Positions 41,074 to 50,699 of a stretch of 64,000 bases of DNA are shown here, piece by piece. The number at the start of each line of letters is the position of its first letter. Positions within the stretch are counted from its first letter, which is position 1. Source of the stretch: Macrophomina tecta (taxonomy: Eukaryota; Ascomycota; Dothideomycetes; Botryosphaeriales; Botryosphaeriaceae); assembly GCA_024180945.1 (NCBI GenBank), contig JAKSGN010000007.1, positions 1-64,000 of the forward strand. Reading direction: 5' to 3'. The position numbers were made by a program, and so were the translations under genes. The notes beneath the pieces are model-generated. The model worked only from the letters and a program-made list of their open reading frames with translations, was not told the origin of the DNA and did no database searches.

Positions 41074-41086
41074 TCATCGGCCCTCT

Positions 41087-41314
41087 TGTTGAATTTGGGT
41101 GAGTGAAGAGTAGTGAGGTCAGAAAGAGAGTAGATTCTGCCTGTCCTCTGAGAGGGAGGTAGGTATGCTTTGCTTATATACATAAATGAGTGCTTGAATA
41201 ACCGAGGAGAATAGAAGCCGATATTGCTATCCGAAGCTTGTGAAGATGAGGAGTAGTGAGGAGGTGGCAAAGAGTAGATGCTGATCTGTAGCAATAAGGC
41301 AAAATAGTCTGACA
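41087..41314 (-). repeat. Copia 3' LTR
   Basis: On the element's strand it starts TGTCAGACTATTTTGCC and ends AAATTCAACA. A TATATAAGC promoter box lies about two thirds along. Confidence 0.95.
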
Positions 41315-41326
41315 CACCCCCTTCAC
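41315..41326 (-). promoter_or_regulatory. Copia polypurine tract
   Basis: On the element strand GTGAAGGGGGTG directly precedes the 3' LTR. This is the expected primer site for plus-strand DNA synthesis. Confidence 0.8.
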
Positions 41327-41400
41327 GACGTGTACGCTTGGGAGGGTCGTGATAGTAGAAGCAGCGTCGAGTGTACAATAAAAGCAGTAGAGAATAGTGG

Positions 41401-44400
41401 TTAGTTATCTTGCAATTTAGTAGTGATGTCTTCGAGTCCAATTTGTTGAAGAAAGTATTGATGTTTCTGTTTGTTGAGAGGTTTAGTGAGTCCATCTGCA
41501 ATTGTCTCTGCAGTGGGAGTCCAAGAGATTGAAATGTTGCCTTCTTGTACTTCCTGACGTAGCCAGTGGCTGTGGATTTGAACATGACGAAGTTTTGTGA
41601 TGAGCTTATAAGTTTCCTCGTCAAGTAGGCGAATTGTCTGAGTGTTGTCACACTGAATCTTTGTCTGATGTCCAGTAGAGAAATCGATTGCTTTGAAGAG
41701 GTTTTCCCACCAAATAGTTTCCTTGGCGGTGGCTGAGAGTGCGAGTAATTCGGCTTCAGTGCTGCTCGTAGTGACAGTGCGTTGCTTAGCTGCTTTCCAG
41801 TCGATAGGTCCTCCAAAGAGTCGAAAGAGAAAACCTTGAATGCTCTTTCTGGTGTCAATATCTGAAGCAAATGAGGCATCGCTGGAGGCAATAAAGAGAT
41901 CTTTGGTAGACTGAGTAAAGCCTGAGAAAGTAAGAGCGTAGTTTCGAGTACTTGCCAGATACTCGAGAACTCGTTGAGCCAGATGAAGGTGCTGAGCTGA
42001 TGGGTTCTGCAAGTGTTCAGAGAGTCGTGATGCTGCGTGAGCGATATCAGGTCTAGTGTGGACTGCAGCGTAGTTGATTGATCCGACTTTCTGTTGGTAG
42101 ACGTAGATATCTTGCTCTGTAGCTTGTTCAGGATTCTGAGTGATAGGTTCGTCAGGTGGGAGAGGAACTGAGCGCTTCGAGTCTTCTTTGACATTGAATT
42201 TGGCAGTAAGTTTCGAGATGTATGAGTCTTGGCAAAGCCAGAGTTTGCGTTCGTTCCGGTTGCGGATAATCCTAATGGCTAGAAACCACTGAATTTCCCC
42301 GAGATATCTCATCTCGTAGATTTCGAAGAGCTTGCGCTGAAAGTCGTCGACATAGGCGGTGTGATCCTTATGATAGATGATGACGATATCGTCTACAAAG
42401 AAGAATAGGATCATATGTTCGTTCGTGAAGAGGCAGGGAGCTTCTGGCACTTCAGTAAGGCCGAGATTTTGAAGTGTCGTTGACAAGTGCTTTTGCCAGA
42501 GAGCTGGCGACTGCTTAAGTCCATAGAGTGCTCGTAAGAGTAAGAGAACGAGTCCGTCCTTAATTTTCATGCCGGGTGGTGGTTTACAGTAGGTTTCTTC
42601 ATCGATTGGCACGTGTGGATACGCATTGATGACATCGTATTGCCTTGATTCAAGATCGAAAGCGGCCATGATTGCCATAAGTCCTCTGAAGATACGTGCA
42701 GCGAGTGTGGCAGCGTAGGTATCCTGAGCAGTCGATTGAAGGTCTCCTCGTACGCAGAGTCGCGCTTTGAACTTGATAAGATAGCCTTCTTCGTCGAACT
42801 TGTATTTGAATACCCAGGTGAGTGGAAGAATCTGTTTCTTCGCTGCGTGTGCCTGAGTAGCTAGAGCTTGTTTCCAGGTTCGGATTTGCTCAAGTTTCTT
42901 GATTTCTTCGAGAAGTGCGTCCATAAATCTGTCTCCGAATGGGTGATTGAGGAGTTCCTCAAAATTCTTTGGTTCTGGTGGCAGATTATCTCGATGGAGT
43001 GTAGTTGTCGGCCTTGGAGTGTGAATTGCAGCTGAAAAGGCGTTGTAGAAGGTTGACTTTGGATATACTTGAGTTTGAGCAAGAGTTGCAGCGTATGCTT
43101 CCTTCCGTGGTTTTCGAGGCTTCTTAAAAGGATCATTGCTGTAATTTGGATTCTGGTTTCTTGAACTTCTTGAGCTTTTCTCAGGAATGATCGTTTCTTC
43201 AGTGATATCGGCTGCAATATCTGCTCCTCTTGGTGCTCTGTTGCCTGGAGCAGCTCCTGGTTGTGGTGGAGTATCATACTGAGCTGGTAGCAGAGGTCCA
43301 AGTCGTTGCTCAGTTTGTTCTTGTGCTTGTTCTTGTTGCTCCATAGCTTCTTGTGGCACGAGAGCTTGTATTTGGGGTTCCACTGATTCTGAAGGTGTTG
43401 GTAATTGACGGGTAGACGAGTCTTTCTCAGCTTGAGATTGAATGGTTGCTTGAGCGTCGTTTGTTCCTTCGTAGTGGGATGAGGATTCGGATTCTTCCTG
43501 AGGCATGAGACCGTAGATTGATGGTAGATTAGGAGTATTGAGGGGCTCAATTACTTCTTTTTCAAGAATTTTGCCGATATCAGTTTCGGTAGGGTCGTAG
43601 AAGCTCGTTTCGTCAAAGGTGACGTCTCTGGTCCTTATTACCTTATCCTGGCTTGGAATCCAGATGCGGAAGATGTTGGTTGAGTCGTATCCAACGAGAT
43701 ATCCAATAAAAGCTCGTTCAGCAAGCTTGTGCGTGCGTGGGAGGTCCTTGCGTAGAGAGTAGGCTTTGCATCCATAGGCCTTAAGGTGAGAGAGATTTGG
43801 TTTATTGCCAGTGACTCTCTCGAAAGGAGTGATCCAGCTGAGTTTCTTGAGTGGAGTCCTGTTGTGGATATAGGCGGCGGCTCTGATGGTTTCAGGCCAA
43901 AGTCGTTCTGGGAGGTTGGCTCCAATTCGCATGGCTCGTGCTTTGGTGAGAAGTACACCCCCTGAGCGTTCAGAGTGTCCGTTTTGCTCGGGTGTTGCTG
44001 GAGCTGAAGTTTCAAGTGTGATTCCATGGTCCATAAGATAAGAGAGAAAGGTATTTCCGAGTGTTGTTTCTCCATCAGTTCTGAAGAAGATAACTTTGCC
44101 ATGGTAGCGTATCTTGATGATTTTGAGTCCGTAGATGGCCAGTTCAGCGGTGTCTGATTTGTGTCGATACGTGAATGGGAGGATGAAATTTGATGAAGAG
44201 CAGGCTAAATGGGCTGTCCATCTATCTCCGTTGTAAGCTGGCGTAAGTTGGAGAAGGTCGAACGTGACGCGCGAGAAGGGTTGTGACGGTTCTTCTTCCT
44301 TGTAGTGCTGAAGTGGTTGATCAGATGGAGTGATGCTGGTGCCTTTGGTGGATTCTTCGAGGTGTTGAAGAGTTTCCTGGCTAGCGTGGCCAAGGATTTG

Positions 44401-45903
44401 GTGCCAGTTGGTGATCTGTGCGGCTTTAGTTGCGAAAGCAGTTGGTTGTAATGCAATAAGTGAAGAGTGAGCTTGGAGAGTTGCTACGTTGCGCTCGAGA
44501 TAAAAATGACCATTGTGTCGTTCAGTGAAGCAAAAGGTGTTGTTGTTTTTGCTGAGAGTGCCAGTCCTTGGATTCCAGTCAATTCCTGCTTCGAGAGCTT
44601 TGTCGAGTGATATAAGATTGGCCATGAAAGATGGGGACATTGCAACGTCTTGGAGAGTAATATGGCCCTTTCCAGATGGTGTCTTGACATTCACGGTAAC
44701 TGTTCCATAGGCCGTGATTGGTGCAGTGGTTTCTCCGCAGGTGAGGTATTCATCTGGTTCAGCAGCTCTGGTTTGTGTGAATCTGTCTTGCATAAAGCTG
44801 TTGCAGATGTGATGATCGGTTCCAGAGTCTAGAATCCAGGATGATTGGAGAGAGGTATTGGCTCTTCTTGTAGAGTGACTAATGACTGAGAATGAGGCGA
44901 CTTCGATTGAAGGAGATTTGCTTTGACTGTTGGCAGTAGTAGTGGATTGGAATCCAGGTTGTCTTTCTCTTTCTCGATTTAGTGCATAGTCAACTTTTGC
45001 TTTGATTTTTGGATCCTTGAGTCTTTCGTTGACACGTGTTTGAGCAGCCTTATTCGGTTTCCAGTGCTTTGGCCGTATATCCTCGTTCAAGTAGAAGCAT
45101 TCCTTATACCAGTGATTGAGACCACAGATACAAGGTGGCTTGTCGTTATTTTCCTGTTCCTTGCCCTTGAAAGTGGCTGGGAAGGCTGAGTGTTTCGAAG
45201 ACTTAGAGGGTTTCTCGAGATTTTCGATCCGTAGGTGTTGTCGATAGTCCTCAACAGCTTTGTGAAGAGATGGCTTGTCAGTCTGGCCTCGTAAGATATG
45301 CAGTTCCATCTGAGAGTAGGTGGAGTCGATGCCTCGAAGTGAGAGGAGGAAATCTCTAACTGGTCGGTCGTCTTTAACTTGAGGAATGTCTCGTTGTTTT
45401 GCCTTGGTGTAGACTTCTTCCCAGGATTGAAGCCATCTCTCGATGTTCTGGTTGACTGGTCCTCGCTTGAGCTGGTTGTATTGCTGCTCAAGCTCTAGGT
45501 CGGTGGCTTCATTGGTTGGTGCAAGCTTGGCTTTGAGCGTCGTCAAGTAGGTCCAGGGATGATTGTCAGAATCGGTGTTGCTGATGTAGGGCAGTAGGTT
45601 TGTAGCAATTGAGTCCTGAATGTAGGTTGCAAGATCAGCAAGTGCCTTTTGTTGTTTCTCGTAGAGTGCATAGTCAGCGCGGTAGTTGCTCATCTCATAG
45701 TCGTAGGTGAGCTTCTTGTCAGCAGTAACAGTGCCCTCGATGGTTGGTTTCGTGGGCTTTGGAGTGCCCTCGGGTTTGGTTGTTAGTGAAGGATCAACGA
45801 GGCCCCAGATGTCAGTGTTCTGAGCTCTTCCTTTCACTAAGAATAGCCAGTGATTCCAGTCCGAAGACTTGGTGAGAATGTGGGACTTAGTAGAGTCTCC
45901 CAT
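41401..45903 (-). CDS. Copia Gag-Pol polyprotein, 1,500 aa, intact
   Basis: Gag at the N-terminus with a knuckle-like CICGLNHWYKEC near residue 260. Aspartic protease DSG at about 359 (WILDSGTDHH). Integrase has an HxxxH-like start (HQILGHAS), then the core with D in RVTFDLLQ (about 548), D in FFRTDGET and E in NGHSERSGG. RT has the fingers TWVFKYKFDEEGYLIKFKAR, QYDVINAY and the catalytic FFVDDIVI (D1171, D1172). RNase H has SSDASFASD, SSTEAELLALS and QCDNTQT. There is no stop over 4.5 kb. The CxxC pair expected in the integrase zinc-binding domain is not visible between HQILGHAS and the core. Start ATG is 45903. Several antisense or out-of-frame stretches inside are shadows. Confidence 0.95.
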   Translation of the reverse strand: MGDSTKSHILTKSSDWNHWLFLVKGRAQNTDIWGLVDPSLTTKPEGTPKPTKPTIEGTVTADKKLTYDYEMSNYRADYALYEKQQKALADLATYIQDSIATNLLPYISNTDSDNHPWTYLTTLKAKLAPTNEATDLELEQQYNQLKRGPVNQNIERWLQSWEEVYTKAKQRDIPQVKDDRPVRDFLLSLRGIDSTYSQMELHILRGQTDKPSLHKAVEDYRQHLRIENLEKPSKSSKHSAFPATFKGKEQENNDKPPCICGLNHWYKECFYLNEDIRPKHWKPNKAAQTRVNERLKDPKIKAKVDYALNRERERQPGFQSTTTANSQSKSPSIEVASFSVISHSTRRANTSLQSSWILDSGTDHHICNSFMQDRFTQTRAAEPDEYLTCGETTAPITAYGTVTVNVKTPSGKGHITLQDVAMSPSFMANLISLDKALEAGIDWNPRTGTLSKNNNTFCFTERHNGHFYLERNVATLQAHSSLIALQPTAFATKAAQITNWHQILGHASQETLQHLEESTKGTSITPSDQPLQHYKEEEPSQPFSRVTFDLLQLTPAYNGDRWTAHLACSSSNFILPFTYRHKSDTAELAIYGLKIIKIRYHGKVIFFRTDGETTLGNTFLSYLMDHGITLETSAPATPEQNGHSERSGGVLLTKARAMRIGANLPERLWPETIRAAAYIHNRTPLKKLSWITPFERVTGNKPNLSHLKAYGCKAYSLRKDLPRTHKLAERAFIGYLVGYDSTNIFRIWIPSQDKVIRTRDVTFDETSFYDPTETDIGKILEKEVIEPLNTPNLPSIYGLMPQEESESSSHYEGTNDAQATIQSQAEKDSSTRQLPTPSESVEPQIQALVPQEAMEQQEQAQEQTEQRLGPLLPAQYDTPPQPGAAPGNRAPRGADIAADITEETIIPEKSSRSSRNQNPNYSNDPFKKPRKPRKEAYAATLAQTQVYPKSTFYNAFSAAIHTPRPTTTLHRDNLPPEPKNFEELLNHPFGDRFMDALLEEIKKLEQIRTWKQALATQAHAAKKQILPLTWVFKYKFDEEGYLIKFKARLCVRGDLQSTAQDTYAATLAARIFRGLMAIMAAFDLESRQYDVINAYPHVPIDEETYCKPPPGMKIKDGLVLLLLRALYGLKQSPALWQKHLSTTLQNLGLTEVPEAPCLFTNEHMILFFFVDDIVIIYHKDHTAYVDDFQRKLFEIYEMRYLGEIQWFLAIRIIRNRNERKLWLCQDSYISKLTAKFNVKEDSKRSVPLPPDEPITQNPEQATEQDIYVYQQKVGSINYAAVHTRPDIAHAASRLSEHLQNPSAQHLHLAQRVLEYLASTRNYALTFSGFTQSTKDLFIASSDASFASDIDTRKSIQGFLFRLFGGPIDWKAAKQRTVTTSSTEAELLALSATAKETIWWENLFKAIDFSTGHQTKIQCDNTQTIRLLDEETYKLITKLRHVQIHSHWLRQEVQEGNISISWTPTAETIADGLTKPLNKQKHQYFLQQIGLEDITTKLQDN

Positions 45904-46118
45904 GTTGTCAGTGAGTAGTAATTGTCGAAGTCGTTGGTCCAGTTGGATCCGAGTAGTGGTGGTAGCCAGCGTGGCTCCGGTTTGAGAGTATTTGGTTCAG
46001 TCGCCGTAGCCTGTAACCGGACAGAAGCCGCAGTTCTGACAGCAGTTGCGTGTCAGTAAAGAGTACTCGTTTGAGTAGACGAGTTGATCAGCAAAGAGCT
46101 TAGAAGTGGGGTAGTCTT

Positions 46119-46139
46119 GGCGCTCCCCGGGCTCATAAC
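46119..46139 (-). promoter_or_regulatory. Copia primer-binding site, half-tRNA(iMet) type
   Basis: Lies directly inside the 5' LTR with no spacer. On the plus strand it reads GGCGCTCCCCGGGCTCATAA, whose GGGCTCATAAC part equals the anticodon stem-loop (CAU) of initiator tRNA-Met. Copia-type elements are known to prime from an internally cut half of this tRNA rather than from its 3' CCA end. Confidence 0.75.
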
Positions 46140-46367
46140 TGTTGAATTTGGGTGAGTGAAGAGTAGTGAGGTCAGAAAGAGAGTAGATTCTGCCTGTCCT
46201 CTGAGAGGGAGGTAGGTATGCTTTGCTTATATACATAAATGAGTGCTTGAATAACCGAGGAGAATAGAAGCCGATATTGCTATCCGAAGCTTGTGAAGAT
46301 GAGGAGTAGTGAGGAGGTGGCAAAGAGTAGATGCTGATCTGTAGCAATAAGGCAAAATAGTCTGACA
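46140..46367 (-). repeat. Copia 5' LTR
   Basis: Reads the same as the LTR at 41087-41314. It carries the TATATAAGC box that would drive the element's own transcript toward lower coordinates. Confidence 0.95.
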
Positions 46368-46372
46368 CCTCT

Positions 46373-49100
46373 TTCTTCTCACGGCACGCATCCCATGTCG
46401 AGCACTGCTATGCAGACTAGCGGACAGCTTTGTCCGCCCTATCTGTCTTCATCGTACGTGTTGGTCTGGGTATCTTTGCTTCGCCGCTTCCTGCACGGCC
46501 CTACCCCCTTTTCGATTCTTTTTGCCGATATCACGCCCGCCACCCCAGCCCGAGTGCGTCTAGTCAAACCCAGTTCCGACGGTCAGAATCCTTGGCTTCA
46601 ACGTGGGCCCCGAGAATACCTACACACCAAGCCTGATAGACTTGATTGCCAGGCCATCACCGGTTCCCGCAATGCCTCGCACTCTGCTTATGTTCTTCGC
46701 TGTCGCTGCTATGCATTTCATTATTGCTCACGTCAGCGGCTCGACAAGACCCGTGTGTCAGCTTTTGGTTATCCATATGATGTGAACGGACGCAGAGTGC
46801 CCAGGTGCACGGACATACCCGCGTGAACTTGAGACTCTGGGCATCTTTGAAGCGCCGCTTCGTTAGATGGCCGGCGTTTGTTACGATCAACAAAGCGTTG
46901 CTTTAGCAGTAGCAAAAGTGGCCTGCAAAGAAAAGTGGGGCATTACTTTGCGGTCCGCCGGATACTGGGCGGAAGGCATCGGGTGAACGCAGATGGGGGC
47001 GGGCACGGACTGCTTTTTGAGACAGGCGTCTCCAATACCTTGAAGGCGCATTGCGTCAAGCATGTCATGAGCCTTTCTCCCTTAGCAAATCGCATCCTAC
47101 CCATCTATACGGATACACCTTCATGCCGTGCACATCTGAGACCTCTAGCACCCCCGTTGTCGGTAAGAATCAGTAAATCAGTGGTTGCGGGCTGCTCTAC
47201 AATCACAGTGTCGAAATGACGCAAACTTTCATGACGCTTCCGCCGCAATCTCGCTTGAATACGGGAAGAGGGAAGGATCCCCGCCACTGGATTCCCCGCC
47301 CGGGCCCAACATCAGTCAAACACCTGGTTCCAATTACTTAGCGAAGCTTACCCCGATACCGTAGAAACCCGAGTCATATCCATTCCTTCTTTTTTTCTTT
47401 TTTTTTTTTTCTCGCTCTATTAATGATGGTGATAATGGTGGTAAATTCATAGACCGTCCCAGCTGACGAAGGCAGCTATGCAGCATACGGCCGGCTCCTC
47501 TGCGTCCGCTAGACCCAATTGAGCCTAAGCGAGGCGGCGGATTCCGGCCTGCTGTCTATCTATTCTACATACCTCCACAGACACGTCCTCTTGGCGCTAC
47601 AGTCTTCTCGCAGTGCGAGCAGCCTCCGCAGACTATTCCGTCTTCCTCCTGTGTCAAGCTTCATGCTGTGAGCGTGATGTCGCTCCCAATTATCCGAAGA
47701 GCTTGGTCGCCACAGTCCACGCTCGCAGTCGCATTCGCCAGAGGTCACGTCCGGCACTTGTGTTAGGTGGAGGAAGTATCTTAGCCCGATCCCGCCTGCT
47801 CTCATCTGCACCATCGGTCTATTAATTCATCATCATCATCATCATCATCATCTGCACCATCAGCGAGCTGGCTGCCGAGAGCAGCCACGTGGTGTGTGGC
47901 CGTTTTCCCGTGCTTGCTAGTCCTGTTTGGGAAGAGTGGGTCTTGACGTGACCTGGGGTATCCCATCGCGATAGCGTAAGTAGCCGTGCCTAAGACTCCA
48001 CCAATGTCGCCGCGAAATCCTCCTGAACGCGTTCACGTCACCTCGGTTGGTACCATCCATCAGAGGAACGTCTCTGACGGGTGGCCGAGTGCAGAGGTGG
48101 TGGATGGCAGCCTGCAACACGCCATTGCAGGCTGTTGGGATGCAACTCGACGCGATGAATATTCTTCATCGACGCGCCGACCGCGACTACAGCCGCGCTG
48201 CCTACTGCCTCCACTTAGCCAGCGCAACTCTCTATGCAGGGAAACTATATCGTGAGAATCTGGATTTCGAAAACCACCCGACGCACGCCTACCTGGCTCG
48301 CAGCTAGGCCCGACGCTGGCCCTATCTAGCCAGCCGGCCGATGTCGACCCGGTCCGATGTCGACGTGTCCTAACCGTACGATAGAACACCCTTAGGCTTG
48401 CACCGGCTCTGAGATTATGAGTGTGTCGCGACGCCGTAGGGGAACCTCGTTTCTGAGAAGTTGTCAAGGCTAATGTGTTATAGACCCTCGGTGCGCAACC
48501 TATTAAGTCCTCGGAGGCACTCCGACCGCGAAGACCTTGTTAAGGCCCGACCTCGAGAACTCGTTAAGGCCTCTCCGAGAGAGCCGACCCGGTGCGCACA
48601 CCGGACGGTCTTAACAGGCGCGGTGCTCGCAACCCGGCAAGATACGACCGGTCGGCTCGAGGAGATGAAATACACGGGCAAGCTCTAGGAGCGGGAAAAT
48701 AGGCTAGCCTCAACAGCCCTTAACGGACCTGTCAAGTAGGCGTTAAGGCGATTCGTCAGAGGATCTTGATAGGCGTAGTGCATGCAAACCACGACCATAA
48801 CACAGGCCAGCGGTAAGTAGAGGCTATTAAGGACTTGCAAGCCAGCAGTATAGAGACCCAACTTTAGTAGACGGGACAAGAGGGATATAAGCTTAACTAG
48901 TAGGAGCGGATAGAGCAGGTCGCCCGGCGTGGGATCTGGCCCCTACCCCTTCTATAAGGCACGGTCGGCCTGTTATGGGGAGATCCTTACAGGCCACGCG
49001 AAGCGGAGACCGCTAAAAGAATAACAAAACTCCAGACTGAGAGATAAGTAATGAACGAGCCGAGTTTTACGACCGTCTAAAAGTATTTAGTCTCAGTAGG
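46373..49100. other. Gene-poor 2.7 kb, no gene recognised
   Basis: A plus-strand frame at 46395-46826 (143 codons) lacks motifs. Region 48.3-48.7 kb is GC-rich with repeated TTAAGGCC-type words, and 48.7-49.1 kb looks like degraded repeat. There is a T/C tract near 47390-47411. The sequence at 46373 was next to 41082 before the Copia insertion. Confidence 0.35.
47828..47851. repeat. (CAT)8 microsatellite
   Basis: Eight perfect CAT units. Confidence 0.9.
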
Positions 49101-49198
49101 TACTAGAAGACTGCGCCAACCTTCCGTCACCTGCGAGTCGGCAAAAGGTATAGCAATGATCAACCTGTTACTGATCGTGCCCCCAACAGCTCTATATA
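49101..49198 (-). repeat. Dispersed repeat family B, copy 1 (inverted)
   Basis: The reverse complement begins TATATAGAGCTGTTGGGG and contains GCTATACCTTTTGCCGACT, matching the other copies of this family at 49.8, 52.6, 53.0 and 56.1 kb. Confidence 0.6.
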
Positions 49199-49510
49199 CA
49201 GAAACATAATCGTAACAGCGAGATTCGTGGCCATGTAACTGGCTTCACTTGACTAGCATTAGTAAGTACACTGCCATAAGCTAGGGGCTTGCATGTACAA
49301 CAAGAATCTGCACAAACACGCTCTCAGTGTCTCGACCAATCGAAATGACAGTAGATACCCTAACATTCGTAACGAGCCTACGTACACCTATTGTACTAGC
49401 CGTTCTTGCTGCAGGATTTCTAGAGTATCGGCCAAATGCGCAGTCAGAGCAGTGCCAGACAGTGTTGGTTTTCAGCCAAGTGCTACTCGACAATAAGCTA
49501 ATCTATAGCC

Positions 49511-49576
49511 AAAAAAAAAAAAAAAACTCTTGTAATTATTAGCCAGCTTGCTGACCAGACCCAACAACTCTATATG
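49511..49576 (-). repeat. Family B, truncated copy 2, next to a poly-A run
   Basis: The inverted start of the repeat (CCAACAACTCTATATGTTG) is cut off by AAGAGTTTT(T)n on its own strand; a run of 16 A lies at 49511-49526. Only about 36 bp of the repeat remains. Confidence 0.5.
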
Positions 49577-49804
49577 TTGAAGTGCGTTTTTAACAAGTGC
49601 TTACTTACGGTTCGAAGTGTTTGGCCCAAGTTTAGATGTAGGCCGTGTAGTGAAGAGGAATGACTACGACGGAAAGCCCAAAAACGACTGCTGCAATTCG
49701 GGGTGAACAGTGATAGATTGAATGACTGCTGGCTATCTAAAGATGCTGGGAGGAGAGGCTATATATACTTGAGGTTATTCCCTAATTGTTACGGAACACG
49801 CCTC

Positions 49805-49953
49805 TATATATAGAATTGTTGGGGCTAACCAGCACCAGGCTGGCTATTGCTGTACCTTTTGTCGACTGACTGGCTACTCGCGGTCGGCAGGAGGTTGGCC
49901 GAATGGCTTTGCAGCAACGACTGAAACCCAACACGGTCGCCGCGCTGTCACAC
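49805..49953 (+). repeat. Family B, copy 3 (fullest copy)
   Basis: About 150 bp beginning TATATAGAATTGTTGGGGC and ending CCCAACACGGTCGCCGCGC. An internal TGTTGGG...CCCAACA pair gives 7-bp inverted repeats with TG...CA ends (49818-49943), as in very short LTRs. All copies share sequence outside this pair, so it is not proven to be the element boundary. Confidence 0.6.
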
Positions 49954-50241
49954 TAATCAGGTGTTCCTAACGTGATTTATGTGTGGAGTTCGTCACCTTG
50001 TGAATCACAACAATCATCTCCGAGTCGACATCAAGCTACTAGTCGATAACTATGCATTCAGTGCGTCTTAACGTGCTTCCTTGGACGATTTTCTGGCCAC
50101 GACCGAGAGCCAATCATGCCTGAGGGGGCAGGGGAGTGCGTACATGATCTCAGCCGCTTCGCCATGGCGATTTCTAAGAGTCCACCCTAATATTCCCTAA
50201 GTCCGATGGTGCCTGCTGGTCCAGAGCGTGCTGTTCAAAAG

Positions 50242-50688
50242 CTATTTCTTCGAGGAAGGCATGCATAAGAAGACACTGCCTCCTATTAAATAACCGGTCC
50301 CCACCCACCTTTCGTCATCTAACGGACAGGGTTGTGGAGGCTCAGTCAACGTGTTGTTGCCACCGAGCTTGCATGAATCGTAGACGGCAGCTACGATGGC
50401 TTTCATCCCAAGCTTGTTGACTGTGTATCCAGCTGGGGCATTGAGACAGAAGGATGAGCTCCCGCTGTTGGCCGATGCATTCCAGCAGGTGTTCTCGACT
50501 TCGGGACGGGCGACGTAGCTATCTTTGTAGTCTCTCGGAATGGTTCGCCATAAACCTTGGAAGGAAGCATAGTCCTCGACGAACCGATCCCCAGAGCAAA
50601 AAACTCTCGAGACGCCTATCGTATGTATTTGAGCCGTGATGCCTTGAGCGAGAGTAGCGACTGCGGTCGTAACGTAGAGGAGGTTCAT
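50242..50688 (-). CDS. Small secreted cysteine-containing protein, 148 aa (effector-like)
   Basis: ATG 50688 opens with a clear signal peptide (MNLLYVTTAVATLAQGITAQ). The mature protein has six Cys (in RVFCSGD, ENTCWN, SFCLNA, DSCKLG, QPCPLD and FLCMPS), consistent with three disulfides, and no membrane span. A TATAATG-like box lies about 60 bp upstream. The family is not recognised. Size, secretion, Cys content and the gene-poor repeat-rich setting fit the general profile of fungal effectors or small secreted antimicrobials, but no activity can be inferred. Confidence 0.65.
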   Translation of the reverse strand: MNLLYVTTAVATLAQGITAQIHTIGVSRVFCSGDRFVEDYASFQGLWRTIPRDYKDSYVARPEVENTCWNASANSGSSSFCLNAPAGYTVNKLGMKAIVAAVYDSCKLGGNNTLTEPPQPCPLDDERWVGTGYLIGGSVFLCMPSSKK

Positions 50689-50699
50689 TTTTCATAAGG

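Larger units (their letters stand above)
41087..46367 (-). mobile_element. Complete Ty1/Copia LTR retrotransposon (5,281 bp)
   Basis: Two 228-bp LTRs (41087-41314 and 46140-46367) that read the same base for base, TG...CA ends, and a perfect 5-bp target duplication CCTCT (41082-41086 and 46368-46372). It has an adjacent primer-binding site, a purine tract before the 3' LTR, and one uninterrupted gag-pol frame. Identical LTRs mean very recent insertion. The coding order (gag, protease, integrase, RT, RNase H) identifies Copia rather than Gypsy. Confidence 0.97.

Noticed and set aside
42861..45491. Out-of-frame stretches of up to 229 codons inside the Copia gag-pol
   Set aside because: Low-complexity shadows of the 1,500-codon polyprotein.
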